DNA of 64,000 nt from Croceivirga sp. (GTDB taxonomy: Bacteria > Bacteroidota > Bacteroidia > Flavobacteriales > Flavobacteriaceae), in contig JANQSA010000047.1 of the NCBI GenBank assembly GCA_028284285.1, forward strand, positions 1 through 64,000, read 5' to 3'. The notes beneath the pieces were generated by a model. The model was given only the letters and a program-made list of their open reading frames with translations, had not been told where the DNA came from and ran no database searches. The translations under genes and the position numbers were made by a program. Position 1 is the first letter of the stretch. Each line of letters opens with the position of its first letter. This document shows positions 1 through 8,769 of the stretch, one piece after another.

Positions 1-1281
1 GGTGATGGCGTTTCCAACGGTGATGAGGACACCAATGGGACAGATCCTTATTTGGTCTCCGGCGATACCGATGGCGATGGTATAGATGATGACAATGAGG
101 CGAACGACAGCACGGACCCCGCAGACCCCTGTGACCCGGTGCAGGCCACCGGTTACACGGGTTATGATGCCGGGAACGTTATATGGGCTGCTGCAGACTG
201 CGATGGTGATGGCGTTTCCAACGGAGATGAGGACACCAATGGGACAGATCCCTATTTGGTCTCTGGCGATACCGATGGCGATGGTATAGATGATGACAAT
301 GAGGTGAACGACGGCACGGACCTCGCAGACCCTTGCGAACCGGTTCAGGCCGCCGGTTACACGGGTTATGATGCAGGGAACGCCATATGGGCTGCTGCAG
401 ACTGTGATAATGATGGTATTACTAATGGAGATGAGGACACTAATGGTACGGACCCTTACTTAGCCGCTGGCGATACCGATGGCGATGGTATTGATGATGA
501 CACGGAGACCAATAACGGTACAGACCCATCGGACCCCTGTGACCCTGCCCAGGCTGCCGGTTACACAGGTTATGATGCCGGGAACGCACTATGGACCGCT
601 GGGGACTGTGATGGTGATGGGGTTACTAATGGGGAAGAGGACACCAATGGGACAGATCCCTATTTGGTCTCTGGCGATACCGATGGCGATGGTATAGATG
701 ATGACAATGAGACGAACGACGGCACAAACCCTTCAGACCCCTGCGATCCGGTACAAGCCTCGGGTTATACGGGCTACGATGCCGGAAATGCGATCTGGGC
801 CGCTGCGGACTGTGATGGGGACAGAGTGACGAACGGAGCTGAGGATACCAATGGTACGGACCCCTATTTGGTCTCTGGCGATACCGACGGCGATGGAATA
901 AACGATGACAATGAGGCGAACGACGGTACGGACCCAGCGGATGCTTGCGACCCTGTTCAGGCTGCAGGCTACACGGGTTATGATGCCGGAAATGCGATAT
1001 GGGCCGCTGCGGACTGTGATGGTGATGGTGTCACGAACGGAGCTGAGGATACCAATGGTACGGACCCCTATCAAGCCTCAGATGACACAGACGGTGATGG
1101 AGTGGACGACGATACGGAAACAAACAATGGCACGGATCCATCAGATCCCTGCGACCCAGCCCAGGCTGTGGGCTATACGGGCTATGATGCTGCGAATGCC
1201 CTATGGGCTGCTGCTGACTGTGACGGGGATAATTTGACCAATGGAGAAGAATTAATGTTGGGAACAGAAGTTTATAGTGCT
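1..1281 (+). repeat. In-frame tandem repeat with 204-bp period
   Basis: The string ggcgataccgatggcgatgg or a close variant recurs at 61, 265, 469, 673 and 877, with a diverged copy at 1081; every step is exactly 204 bases (68 codons). A partial unit precedes base 61. The sixth unit is more diverged and a few bases shorter. No indel breaks the frame in the first five, which suggests recent expansion or gene conversion. Confidence 0.9.
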
Positions 1282-1866
1282 GATACCGATGGAGATACTA
1301 TAATTGATGGCCAAGAGGTTGCAGATGGAACCAATCCTTTCGATGATTGCGACTCTTTGGGTGGGACCCCACTTCCAGATACTCTCTGTGATAGAGATGA
1401 CGACGGTTTAAGTGATGATGATGAAGCAGCCCTGGGTACCGATCCCGACAACCCTGATACTGATGGAGATACCATTAATGATGGGCAGGAGATTTCTGAT
1501 AATACTGATCCACTGGATCCATGTGATTCTGATGGAGGTACTCCGCCGCAAGGTACAATTTGTGGTGTTGAAATTGCAAATACTATCATCACACCGGACG
1601 GAGATGGTGTCAATGATTTTTTTAGAATAGAGAATATTGAATTGTTTGCCGATAACAGCGTAGAAATTATCAATCGCTGGGGGGCTCCAGTTTTCAAGAC
1701 AGAAAACTACGACAACAATTCCAATGCTTTTGAAGGAATTGCAAATACAGGTGTTTCCCTTAATAAGGGAAATGTGCTGCCAGCCGGAGTGTACTTTTAC
1801 GTCATAAAATATATAGATGAAGGGGAATCCAGAAACGCCTCAGGGTATTTGTACATCAATCAATAA
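1..1866 (+). CDS. Calcium-binding-repeat surface protein with T9SS type B C-terminal signal (5' partial)
   Basis: The frame is open from base 1, so the gene starts upstream of the window; the TTG at 52 that opens the ORF-track entry is not a real start. The protein is a chain of thrombospondin type-3-like Asp-rich loops (DTDGDGIDDDNE, DGDGVTNGEEDTNGTDP) arranged in units of about 68 residues, each with two Cys. More diverged TSP3 loops follow (DRDDDGLSDDDEAALGTDP). The last 90 or so residues, from ITPDGDGVNDFFRIENIE to the end (NRWGAPVF, PAGVYFYVIKY), match the gliding-motility-associated C-terminal domain that directs type B cargo through the type IX secretion system. The product is therefore probably a secreted or surface-anchored calcium-binding adhesin-like protein. 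It ends 20 bases before a PorP/SprF-like gene, a pairing usual for type B cargo. The cargo class is firm; the ligand is unknown. Confidence 0.9.
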   Translation, partial: GDGVSNGDEDTNGTDPYLVSGDTDGDGIDDDNEANDSTDPADPCDPVQATGYTGYDAGNVIWAAADCDGDGVSNGDEDTNGTDPYLVSGDTDGDGIDDDNEVNDGTDLADPCEPVQAAGYTGYDAGNAIWAAADCDNDGITNGDEDTNGTDPYLAAGDTDGDGIDDDTETNNGTDPSDPCDPAQAAGYTGYDAGNALWTAGDCDGDGVTNGEEDTNGTDPYLVSGDTDGDGIDDDNETNDGTNPSDPCDPVQASGYTGYDAGNAIWAAADCDGDRVTNGAEDTNGTDPYLVSGDTDGDGINDDNEANDGTDPADACDPVQAAGYTGYDAGNAIWAAADCDGDGVTNGAEDTNGTDPYQASDDTDGDGVDDDTETNNGTDPSDPCDPAQAVGYTGYDAANALWAAADCDGDNLTNGEELMLGTEVYSADTDGDTIIDGQEVADGTNPFDDCDSLGGTPLPDTLCDRDDDGLSDDDEAALGTDPDNPDTDGDTINDGQEISDNTDPLDPCDSDGGTPPQGTICGVEIANTIITPDGDGVNDFFRIENIELFADNSVEIINRWGAPVFKTENYDNNSNAFEGIANTGVSLNKGNVLPAGVYFYVIKYIDEGESRNASGYLYINQ

Positions 1867-1886
1867 AAACTTAAGACGATTTTACA

Positions 1887-2819
1887 ATGAAAAAATTCAT
1901 TTTTACAATAACAGTAATATTGGGCATGATGAAAATTACGACTGCCCAACAAGATCCGCAATACACCCAATATATGTTGAATACTATAGTGGTAAATCCA
2001 GCTTTTGCAGGTGCGGGAAATGTTTTAAGTGTTTCGGCATTACACCGATCTCAATGGATTGGTCTGGATGGCGCTCCTGTCACCCAAACGCTAAGTATAC
2101 AAAGCCCACTGTCCGAAAGATTCGGGGGAGGACTCTCTATTGTCAACGATAATATTGGAGATGGAACCGTACAAGAAACTTATTTTGATTTGGCATTTTC
2201 TTATACCATTCCAGTTTCGCAAAGTGGAAGCTTAGCTTTCGGTTTGAATGTAGGTGGAGATTTCCTGAATGTCGATTTTACTAATCTTACGAATTTTGGT
2301 GTAGAGACCAATTTGCCTAATATTGACAATAGATTTTCTCCTAATGTTGGAGTAGGGATTCACTACTATCAAGATAGGTTTTTCGCAGGGCTGTCAGTAC
2401 CAAGTCTTTTGGAAACGGAGCATTTTGACAACTCTTCCGAGGGCACTTCATTCCTTGCCAAGGAAAGAATGAATTATTATCTGATTTCTGGATACCGGTT
2501 TGATTTAAACCCGGATCTTGTATTGCAACCGGGATTTTTATTAAAGGCGGTGAGTAATGGCCCTGTTCAACTTGACCTAACCACAAACCTGACCTTCAAC
2601 GATAAGTTTTCCGTGGGCGCGGCTTACAGACTGAACTCGGCCGTAAGTGCCCTCTTCGGAGTTAAATTTGCAGAAAAGTTTCTTTTGGGCCTAGCGTATG
2701 ACTTTGAAACTACGGTACTAGGAAGTACCCAATTTAATGATGGTTCTTTTGAGGTCTTTTTAAGGTATGATTTTATCAATAGGTTGAATAGAAGAAATGT
2801 AACAGGACGCTTCTACTAA
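1887..2819 (+). CDS. PorP/SprF family type IX secretion outer-membrane protein
   Basis: 310 residues, beginning with a Sec signal peptide (about residues 1-20, cleavage near TTAQ) and the family hallmark QDPQYTQYMLNTIVVNPAFA at the mature N-terminus. The remainder alternates short aromatic and glycine-rich strands (FGLNVGGDF, VGVGIHYYQDRFFAGLSVP), as expected for an outer-membrane beta-barrel, and ends in aromatic FY. Members of this family are often encoded directly downstream of large type B cargo genes and are thought to help secrete or anchor that cargo. Here it follows the repeat protein by 20 bases, so the two are very likely co-transcribed. It is one of the paralogues that accompany a cargo, not necessarily the core PorP or SprF. 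Confidence 0.9.
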   Translation: MKKFIFTITVILGMMKITTAQQDPQYTQYMLNTIVVNPAFAGAGNVLSVSALHRSQWIGLDGAPVTQTLSIQSPLSERFGGGLSIVNDNIGDGTVQETYFDLAFSYTIPVSQSGSLAFGLNVGGDFLNVDFTNLTNFGVETNLPNIDNRFSPNVGVGIHYYQDRFFAGLSVPSLLETEHFDNSSEGTSFLAKERMNYYLISGYRFDLNPDLVLQPGFLLKAVSNGPVQLDLTTNLTFNDKFSVGAAYRLNSAVSALFGVKFAEKFLLGLAYDFETTVLGSTQFNDGSFEVFLRYDFINRLNRRNVTGRFY

Positions 2820-3240
2820 GTAATCAATGATAACAGCACATAAACTCCCTCTTCATGTCATATATTTTTCTTTAGGTTGAGTTAAGACTCAAAGCGGTGG
2901 GCTAGGATGTTTATGATTATAGGTTTTCAGAAAAGGATATCTTGGATTTAGCAAAGTGTTACATACTATCCGCTAACTGATTATATTTCACCACTCCTTG
3001 CATTATACCGAAGTAAATTTCATGTTTTGGAGGATAAGAGTAAGAATAGACAAACCCTTAACAGTAAAAGTTTTGGTAAAATCTATTTTTGTTATCAGTT
3101 AATTGTTTGTATTGAGAAGAACACTTTACCAAGATAGTTGGATTATTGGTACACTTGTCACGGAGGTTAATTTTACTCCTCCAACTCGAATGAAATAAAA
3201 TCAATCATTAAGCTTTTTTTAGTTGATAATTTCTACGGAC
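2820..3240. other. Intergenic spacer between the T9SS operon and the polysaccharide region
   Basis: About 420 AT-rich bases lie between two convergent genes. I see no credible ORF. A weak inverted repeat (GGAGG at 3162, CCTCC at 3178) is too short to call a terminator. Confidence 0.5.
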
Positions 3241-4218
3241 TTATTTACCGTTTTGTGCTTTTTTACCCTTAATGTAATCCGCTATGACCTTTGCGATCAG
3301 TTCTCTTCCATGATTGTTCCAGTGCCAATCATAAATTAGGGTGACGGGCTTAGTAGTACTTTCAAATGTGGGGGCAAAATCAATATATTTAAAGCCATTT
3401 TCATTACAATACGCCAAAAAGGAGGCCTTAGTTTTTCTTGAGTCTAGTAGTATTGTGGTTTTGCTTTTATCATATCCATACAGATTTACCAAACTCTTAA
3501 AATTTTCCAGATATTCCTGCTCCTTTCGTTGAGCAGCTTTTGATTGGTCAACATCAACTGTATTGTTTTCATATGCTTCGGTAGTATTTTGGAAAGCCTG
3601 ACCTGTAACCAACTTTTTAATGGGTTCCAGAATTCCAACTTTAGAGCCATAGGCCAAAAGCTTAACATTGTCCCGTATTTTAAAGACTGTTGAAGATAGC
3701 ATTGCAATTCGTTCCCTATTAGGCTCATAGACACCGCGTTCTAAATCGCTTTCATAATTGAGGTAAATGATTATTTCATCAATAAGATTAAATTGCTCTT
3801 TGTAGGCCTTGATCAAATGCATTTGGTTGGCCAAATCATAGCCTGCATAACCATATTGATATACTTCAACCGTGTCCAAGATTGTTTCTATTTTTTTTCC
3901 TGTCGAATCATAATAATCCTGGTGAAACCCTTCAATAAACGAGTCTCCTATCAGCGCTATTTCGAACTTTTCCTTTGTTGGAACAAATTCCCTATGGGAA
4001 TTAAATCCTGTGGTATTGATATTGAATTCGGAAAAATTCTGGTTTCTGTTGCCGGTTACAGCATAGCCATTATGCCCCGGCACACGCTTTTCAACAAGAT
4101 ATTCATCTATATAACGCGGTGGATCTTCCGTATACAGGTGAAAAACCCGCACGATGGTTTCAAGAAGCAAAAGAATCAGGAAGACGTACAGTACTGTTTT
4201 TAACAAAAACTTTTTCAT
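3241..4218 (-). CDS. SGNH/AlgX-AlgJ-like hydrolase, partner of the MBOAT acyltransferase
   Basis: The ORF-track start at 4266 overlaps the preceding MBOAT gene by 44 bases. The ATG at 4218 sits five bases after the MBOAT stop and opens with a Lys-rich hydrophobic anchor (MKKFLLKTVLYVFLILLLLE), so I choose it (325 residues). One N-terminal membrane segment (about 5-25) leads to a periplasmic domain with the SGNH block I motif IGDSF (Ser93) and a C-terminal DWHWNNHG carrying the Asp/His pair (D297, H299) in the D-x-H arrangement of AlgX/AlgJ-type acetyltransferases. The family completes O-acylation of a polysaccharide with acyl groups passed across the membrane by an MBOAT protein. The neighbour order supports that role here; the acceptor polymer is inferred. 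Confidence 0.8.
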   Translation of the reverse strand: MKKFLLKTVLYVFLILLLLETIVRVFHLYTEDPPRYIDEYLVEKRVPGHNGYAVTGNRNQNFSEFNINTTGFNSHREFVPTKEKFEIALIGDSFIEGFHQDYYDSTGKKIETILDTVEVYQYGYAGYDLANQMHLIKAYKEQFNLIDEIIIYLNYESDLERGVYEPNRERIAMLSSTVFKIRDNVKLLAYGSKVGILEPIKKLVTGQAFQNTTEAYENNTVDVDQSKAAQRKEQEYLENFKSLVNLYGYDKSKTTILLDSRKTKASFLAYCNENGFKYIDFAPTFESTTKPVTLIYDWHWNNHGRELIAKVIADYIKGKKAQNGK

Positions 4219-4222
4219 GCTG

Positions 4223-5677
4223 TTAAAATTGGAAATAGATGAAGGATCGGTTAACGCCATCGTCATAAAACAGAAGCATAGCCAATACTACTATGGTATA
4301 TAGTAAGATGCGAACCATTTTTGATTTGAATTTGAATGGACTGCGCTCATCTTTTCTTATCAAATATTCATAAAACACAAACAGGCCCAACAACACATAA
4401 AAATCGGACATTCTGTAGCCCATAGGATGAACATAAGGCTCGTATGCAAAGTTTGTAACTATTCCATTGATGTATTGAAAGGAATCTGTTAATGAGGGCG
4501 ATCTAAAGAAAATCCGTGAAAAAGTAACCAAAGTGAAGGTCAAAAGCACCTGCAACACTTCAATTGGAGTAGGAAAAAGACGGTTCTCCCCTATCACGTT
4601 GTGGGCATACATTCTATTGCGTCCCATTAAAAAGACAGGAATATAGAAGAGCGCGTGAAGCCCCCCCCAAAAAATAAAAGTCCAATTGGCCCCATGCCAA
4701 AAACCACTCACCAAAAAAATTACAATAATGTTTCTAACAGATTTCAGTTTGCTTACCCGCGATCCCCCCATAGGGATGTAGAGATAATGCCTGAACCAAG
4801 TGGATAGGGAAACGTGCCATCTTTGCCAATATTCAGCTACGTTTCTTGAAAAACTGGGAAACCTAAAATTGGACTTGAGCTCAATTCCAAAAAGCTTTGC
4901 CGTGCCAATTGCGATATCCGAATAACCACTGAAATCTCCGTATACCTGAAAACTGAACAAGCAAACACCAAGAATCAGTGTAGAAGCTGAGTAGGTATGA
5001 TAGTTGGCAAAAACATCATCAACAATTGGAGCAATAGAATCCGCTATCACCAGTTTTTTAAAAAACCCCCATAAAATAAGCTTTAAACCGGCAGAGGCCT
5101 GTGGATAACTAAAGGTTCGTCCCTTTCCAATTTGGGACAATAAATTTGAAGCTCTCTCAATAGGCCCTGCGACCAGTTGGGGGAAAAAGGATACAAAAGC
5201 CATAAACGCAACAAAGTTGTTAGTTGGTTTTAACTTTTTATAGTAGATGTCAAACGAATATGACATGGTCTGGAACGTATAAAATGAAATTCCCACCGGA
5301 AGAATTATCCGCAAAGTCCAGGTGCTTTTCATTTGATATCCAAATAGTTGGAAAAAATCGATAAAAGAGTCTAAAAAGAAGTTACAATATTTAAAAAATC
5401 CCAGCATCCCTATGTTGAACGCCATACTCACCCATAACCAATACCGCGCTTTTTTCCTGATATCAATATTTTGATAGATCTTTTGCCCTACAAAGAAATC
5501 CACCAGGGTACTTAGAAAAATTAAAGCTAAAAAGCGCCAATCCCACCAACCGTAGAACAAATAGCTGGCAAAAATCAAAAACAGGTTTTGGACAAGTGTT
5601 TTTTTATTAAAAAAGAACCAGTATAGAAAGAAAACAAGAGGTAGAAATAGTAAAAACTCAATGGAATTAAATAACAT
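4223..5677 (-). CDS. MBOAT family membrane-bound O-acyltransferase (AlgI/DltB-like)
   Basis: 484 residues with many membrane segments. Family motifs are present in order: FSGYSDIAIG (about 249-258), YWQRWHVSLSTWFRHYLYIP (about 283-302) and the catalytic-His motif SGFWHGANWTFIFWGG (His328), with a further His at 341. Length matches AlgI. The protein should move an acyl group, usually acetyl, from a cytoplasmic donor across the inner membrane for O-acylation of an exported polysaccharide, working with the SGNH protein encoded five bases downstream. It lies next to the GNAT array and a decayed GNAT gene, which fits a polymer-modification module. The exact acyl donor and acceptor cannot be read from sequence. 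Confidence 0.9.
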   Translation of the reverse strand: MLFNSIEFLLFLPLVFFLYWFFFNKKTLVQNLFLIFASYLFYGWWDWRFLALIFLSTLVDFFVGQKIYQNIDIRKKARYWLWVSMAFNIGMLGFFKYCNFFLDSFIDFFQLFGYQMKSTWTLRIILPVGISFYTFQTMSYSFDIYYKKLKPTNNFVAFMAFVSFFPQLVAGPIERASNLLSQIGKGRTFSYPQASAGLKLILWGFFKKLVIADSIAPIVDDVFANYHTYSASTLILGVCLFSFQVYGDFSGYSDIAIGTAKLFGIELKSNFRFPSFSRNVAEYWQRWHVSLSTWFRHYLYIPMGGSRVSKLKSVRNIIVIFLVSGFWHGANWTFIFWGGLHALFYIPVFLMGRNRMYAHNVIGENRLFPTPIEVLQVLLTFTLVTFSRIFFRSPSLTDSFQYINGIVTNFAYEPYVHPMGYRMSDFYVLLGLFVFYEYLIRKDERSPFKFKSKMVRILLYTIVVLAMLLFYDDGVNRSFIYFQF

Positions 5678-5695
5678 ATACTAACTGTTTGTATT

Positions 5696-6410
5696 TTACC
5701 GGGATTTTTTTACCCCTTTCTTGCTGTTAAGAATACAAATGTCCCTGGTCCTGGAGTAATGAAGCGATATATGATCCGAATGCTCCTGAGTCAAAAAAAA
5801 ATCATTGATAATTTGTTTGTCAATCGGTAAGTTATTCTGCTTCAAGTTGATTTCTTTCAATGATTCTGTGGGCATTTCTGTTATTGTTTCAAACTTATAC
5901 AATGGGGTCAGATTTTGGTGCTTTATACCCTCCTTTTAGTTTTTTCTTGATTTATGACATCTTGTGTTGACCCTTTGGAAAACAAAAACGCCAAAATACT
6001 TGACTTGTTGCCTTTTTTAAGACATAAAAAAGACCGCTCATGGAAAACTTGGAATTAAGTATGCGATGGTTAAATTTAGGTATTTCATGGGGACATCTTT
6101 TTTAAGCGATAGCCAAAATGGTGCAAATGTTCATTGAATTCTTGATCCCTTAAACATTGCTTTAATTCAAAAAGAGTTTTATGATTAGGAGGGTGCACTT
6201 GGATAATGGTGATTATTTTAAAAAGTATAAGATAATGCAAATCATATCTTTTTTTTGACCATTGTGTTTTATAGTCAAAATGGCCTTCGGAGAGGAAAAA
6301 ATGACCAATGGGGGTAAGAATCGTTCAAAATATACAGAAAAGGAACTCAAGAACAGGAGCTCAGAATTTAGGAGATATTTTTTTGAAGGATTCGCAATAT
6401 CGTATGCTGG
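5696..6410 (-). pseudogene. Decayed BioF2/GNAT_6-type acyltransferase, relic of a further array member
   Basis: On the minus strand one frame reads, from about 6400 to the TGA at 6085, a segment that aligns with the C-terminal half of the intact gene at 11184-12431. It keeps EGHFDYKTQW against KGYFDYKKRW and LKQCLRDQEFNEHLHHF against LKQYLRDKRINEKLHRF. Two in-frame TGA codons (6325, 6361) interrupt it. After a frame change, 5945-5696 supplies the tail: TPLYKFETITEM and INDFFL correspond to PPLKYEFAEL and FDFLYL. The N-terminal half is missing, apparently replaced by the promoter side of the JmjC gene. The ORF-track entries at 5696-5902 and 6213-6434 are pieces or shadows of this relic. The identification rests on my own alignment to the neighbouring genes. 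Confidence 0.78.
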
Positions 6411-6510
6411 TTTAAGCACATCCAAAAGCGCCACTTCTGTAGGACATTTGCACGGGATAAAACTAAGGTGTTCTAGGTGTGTTTTTAAACCGTAAAGGGG
6501 GAATAAGGGC

Positions 6511-6518
6511 TATCTTTG
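6511..6518 (+). promoter_or_regulatory. Candidate Bacteroidota -7 box (TATCTTTG)
   Basis: A perfect TAnnTTTG match lies about 90 bases upstream of the JmjC/cupin start at 6607. No clear -33 TTTG is seen at the usual distance, so this is tentative. Confidence 0.4.
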
Positions 6519-6606
6519 CTTTTTAACGATAAAACCTATTCCTTCAGGGACAAAATCTTGACCTAAGAAGTAATAAGATTACTTTTATCCAGGCTTTATC
6601 ATCCAG

Positions 6607-7443
6607 ATGAATATTGTAAATGAAATATTAGAGCAAAGTACACCGATAGAGGAGTTAAAAGAAGTGGATGCCGCTACATTCAAAAAAAGGTATTTCAACG
6701 GTAAGCGCCCTGTTTTAATAAAGGGCTTTGCCAATGAGTGGGCTGCTAAAAAAAAGTGGAATCTTGATTACTTTTTGAGTCTTAAAGGCGATAGGGATAT
6801 CCTTCTTTTGTCGGAAAACTTTATTCAGAATGATAATCGATATAAGAAAGCCTCCTTCAAAGAATATATTCAAAAGCTCAAGGATTCAGAATCAGGCCAG
6901 AAAGAGGTCAAAGATTATTTGACCACATTGAATATATTTGAGTACTACCCAAACTTAAAAGAGGATATCGATTTTTCGCTTTTCGAAGACCTGACCAAGA
7001 CCAACGAGGTTACCGCTTGGATAGGGCCATCAGGAACGATTTCCGGTTTCCATGCAGATACCGCCAACAATATGTATGCCCAGATCAAGGGAAAAAAAAT
7101 GTTCATCATCTGTTCTGCAGATTTCAATAAACAGATGTACCCAAGCGATAAGCATATCTATGAGGCCGTGGCAAGTCAAGTGGACATCAATAATTTTGAC
7201 CCAGAACGTTTTCCAAGATTCAATGAGGTGGATTTTATCAAAGTAATTCTGGAACCCGGAGATGTGCTGTATCTTCCACAGAGATGGTGGCACTATGTAC
7301 AATCTCTTGATCCTTCAATAAGTATAAGCAATTTTGGCTATACCACGTTTGAATCATATACTTTGAAGTTTTTTGAACGGGTAAAACATTCACTGCACAA
7401 AAGAGGTTATTACAAAGCCGGAAATTGTTTTTGCTGCAATTGA
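6607..7443 (+). CDS. JmjC/cupin_8 (FIH-like) 2-oxoglutarate Fe(II) hydroxylase
   Basis: 278 residues. The metal-binding facial triad is visible as HAD (H149, D151) in SGFHADTANNMYAQIKGKK and H229 in LPQRWWHYVQSL, set in the double-stranded beta-helix typical of cupin_8/JmjC proteins; GDVLYLP before the second His is also characteristic. Such enzymes hydroxylate protein side chains or small metabolites using 2-oxoglutarate and oxygen. It is the only plus-strand gene in a 10-kb minus-strand acyltransferase region and seems to have replaced the 5' half of a GNAT gene. The tail GNCFCCN is Cys-rich and unusual for the family. Family assignment is strong; the substrate is unknown. Confidence 0.85.
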   Translation: MNIVNEILEQSTPIEELKEVDAATFKKRYFNGKRPVLIKGFANEWAAKKKWNLDYFLSLKGDRDILLLSENFIQNDNRYKKASFKEYIQKLKDSESGQKEVKDYLTTLNIFEYYPNLKEDIDFSLFEDLTKTNEVTAWIGPSGTISGFHADTANNMYAQIKGKKMFIICSADFNKQMYPSDKHIYEAVASQVDINNFDPERFPRFNEVDFIKVILEPGDVLYLPQRWWHYVQSLDPSISISNFGYTTFESYTLKFFERVKHSLHKRGYYKAGNCFCCN

Positions 7444-7503
7444 ATGGTACTTGATTTTGTCAAATTACCTGCCCTAATGGCTTCCAATCAGAACTAGCTG
7501 ATG

Positions 7504-8670
7504 CTAGCTCTCTACAACGATTTTCTGAATTTGACTACTGCCAATAAAGCAATACTCTTTCTTGTTCGGTGCTTCATAAATTTCAATCGAAGATACCTTT
7601 TCAAGTTGTGCATAGGCAAAATCATACAAGGGTTTTCTTAAATGTTCATAGGAGGTGTTTGAGATGGGGTTTACCCGGGTGAAATTTGACAGCTCTTTCT
7701 TATCAAAACTGCCTTTTACAATGGTGTATTTGGGAGGTAAGCCCTTTTTCTTGCCCAGAAGGAAATTCTTAACTCGATGATAGATTACATTGATATTTTT
7801 GGCCAGCAAAAAGTTGATGAATTGTGTTTTAGTGGAAACATAACCTACCATCATTCGCGAAATGATTGAAGACTGTCTAAAGAACAAATGATGTTCAAAA
7901 TTGTACGTCGTATTGCACCACTTGATTTTATAGTCAAAAGCTCCATAACCCATATCTAGCATTACATAGGCATTTTCAATACACCATTCCAATAGTTTTT
8001 TAATGCCAAGGTTACCAAGTCCAAATTTTGCATAATCGATATCATAAGAGGGAATGGCCAAGAAAAAAATGTTAGCGTAATGATAGCTCAACGAAATCTG
8101 AATGGGTCTTGAATCATGGTAGATCACAAATAAAGAGGCACTTTTCTTGTTGATCATGGCAAAGGTATTTTGCTGGTAATCGTCCCACCTTTTGAGGACC
8201 ATGTTTTTGTCATTACGTTGATTAAACCGCCTGACCAACATGGCATGGAGGTTTTGCATGATGTATTCGTATTCCTTGCGTTCAATATGGCCATGGTACA
8301 TCGCATATCGCACATTAAAACAGGTTTCCAGCCCTTTGAATCTTCTTCTTAAGGATGTCCTGAAGTTGGGTTTGAAATGCGTGCTGAGATAGGTGTCTGC
8401 ACTATCTACCTTAATATCTATGGCAAACCCTTTTACCCGGAAGATTTTTTTTAACCGTAATTCCGGATGATGATTTCTTTCAAAATCCAAGTAGGAGGGA
8501 AATAACTTTATGTACCATTGAACAGCTTTCGTTTGAGAATCAAAAAGGGTGTTTTTGTAAATGGGCTCTTGGGCGTTCTTAAGGAATAAGGCCTGGTAGA
8601 TGTTCGGCACTGTTCTTTTTTCGAAAAACCCAAAATAAAAACCTGCTTTTTTAAATCTTTTTCTGCCCAT
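7504..8670 (-). CDS. BioF2/GNAT_6-type acyltransferase, array copy 1
   Basis: 388 residues with no signal peptide or membrane segment. The GNAT_6 core occupies the middle: SASLFVIYHDSRPIQISLSY (about 177-196), SYDIDYAKFGLG (about 208-219), LLEWC (about 226-230) and FDYKIKWCN (about 245-253). The shared segment R-x-LxxCF (GLETCF) lies near 113-118. Relatives of this fold include FemAB/BioF2 and polysaccharide-associated N-acyltransferases. It is the last of four paralogues in a minus-strand array; 99 bases separate it from copy 2, so it may have its own promoter. It probably adds an acyl or aminoacyl group to a sugar or polymer, but donor and acceptor are not readable. Confidence 0.75.
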   Translation of the reverse strand: MGRKRFKKAGFYFGFFEKRTVPNIYQALFLKNAQEPIYKNTLFDSQTKAVQWYIKLFPSYLDFERNHHPELRLKKIFRVKGFAIDIKVDSADTYLSTHFKPNFRTSLRRRFKGLETCFNVRYAMYHGHIERKEYEYIMQNLHAMLVRRFNQRNDKNMVLKRWDDYQQNTFAMINKKSASLFVIYHDSRPIQISLSYHYANIFFLAIPSYDIDYAKFGLGNLGIKKLLEWCIENAYVMLDMGYGAFDYKIKWCNTTYNFEHHLFFRQSSIISRMMVGYVSTKTQFINFLLAKNINVIYHRVKNFLLGKKKGLPPKYTIVKGSFDKKELSNFTRVNPISNTSYEHLRKPLYDFAYAQLEKVSSIEIYEAPNKKEYCFIGSSQIQKIVVES

Positions 8671-8769
8671 TGGTGGTTACTTTAGATGGGGTTTTACCCA
8701 GATTAAACGGGTTTGTTTAAAGTATTGGAACTCCGTTCTTGATGGGTTTTCAATATAGCCCAAAGCGAA

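Noticed and set aside
733-1074. Minus-strand and shifted-frame ORFs across the repeat gene
   Set aside because: They arise because the 204-bp repeat keeps other frames open; the cargo frame is unambiguous.
6262-6495. 77-residue plus-strand ORF before the JmjC gene
   Set aside because: It is antisense to the GNAT relic and has no recognisable motif.
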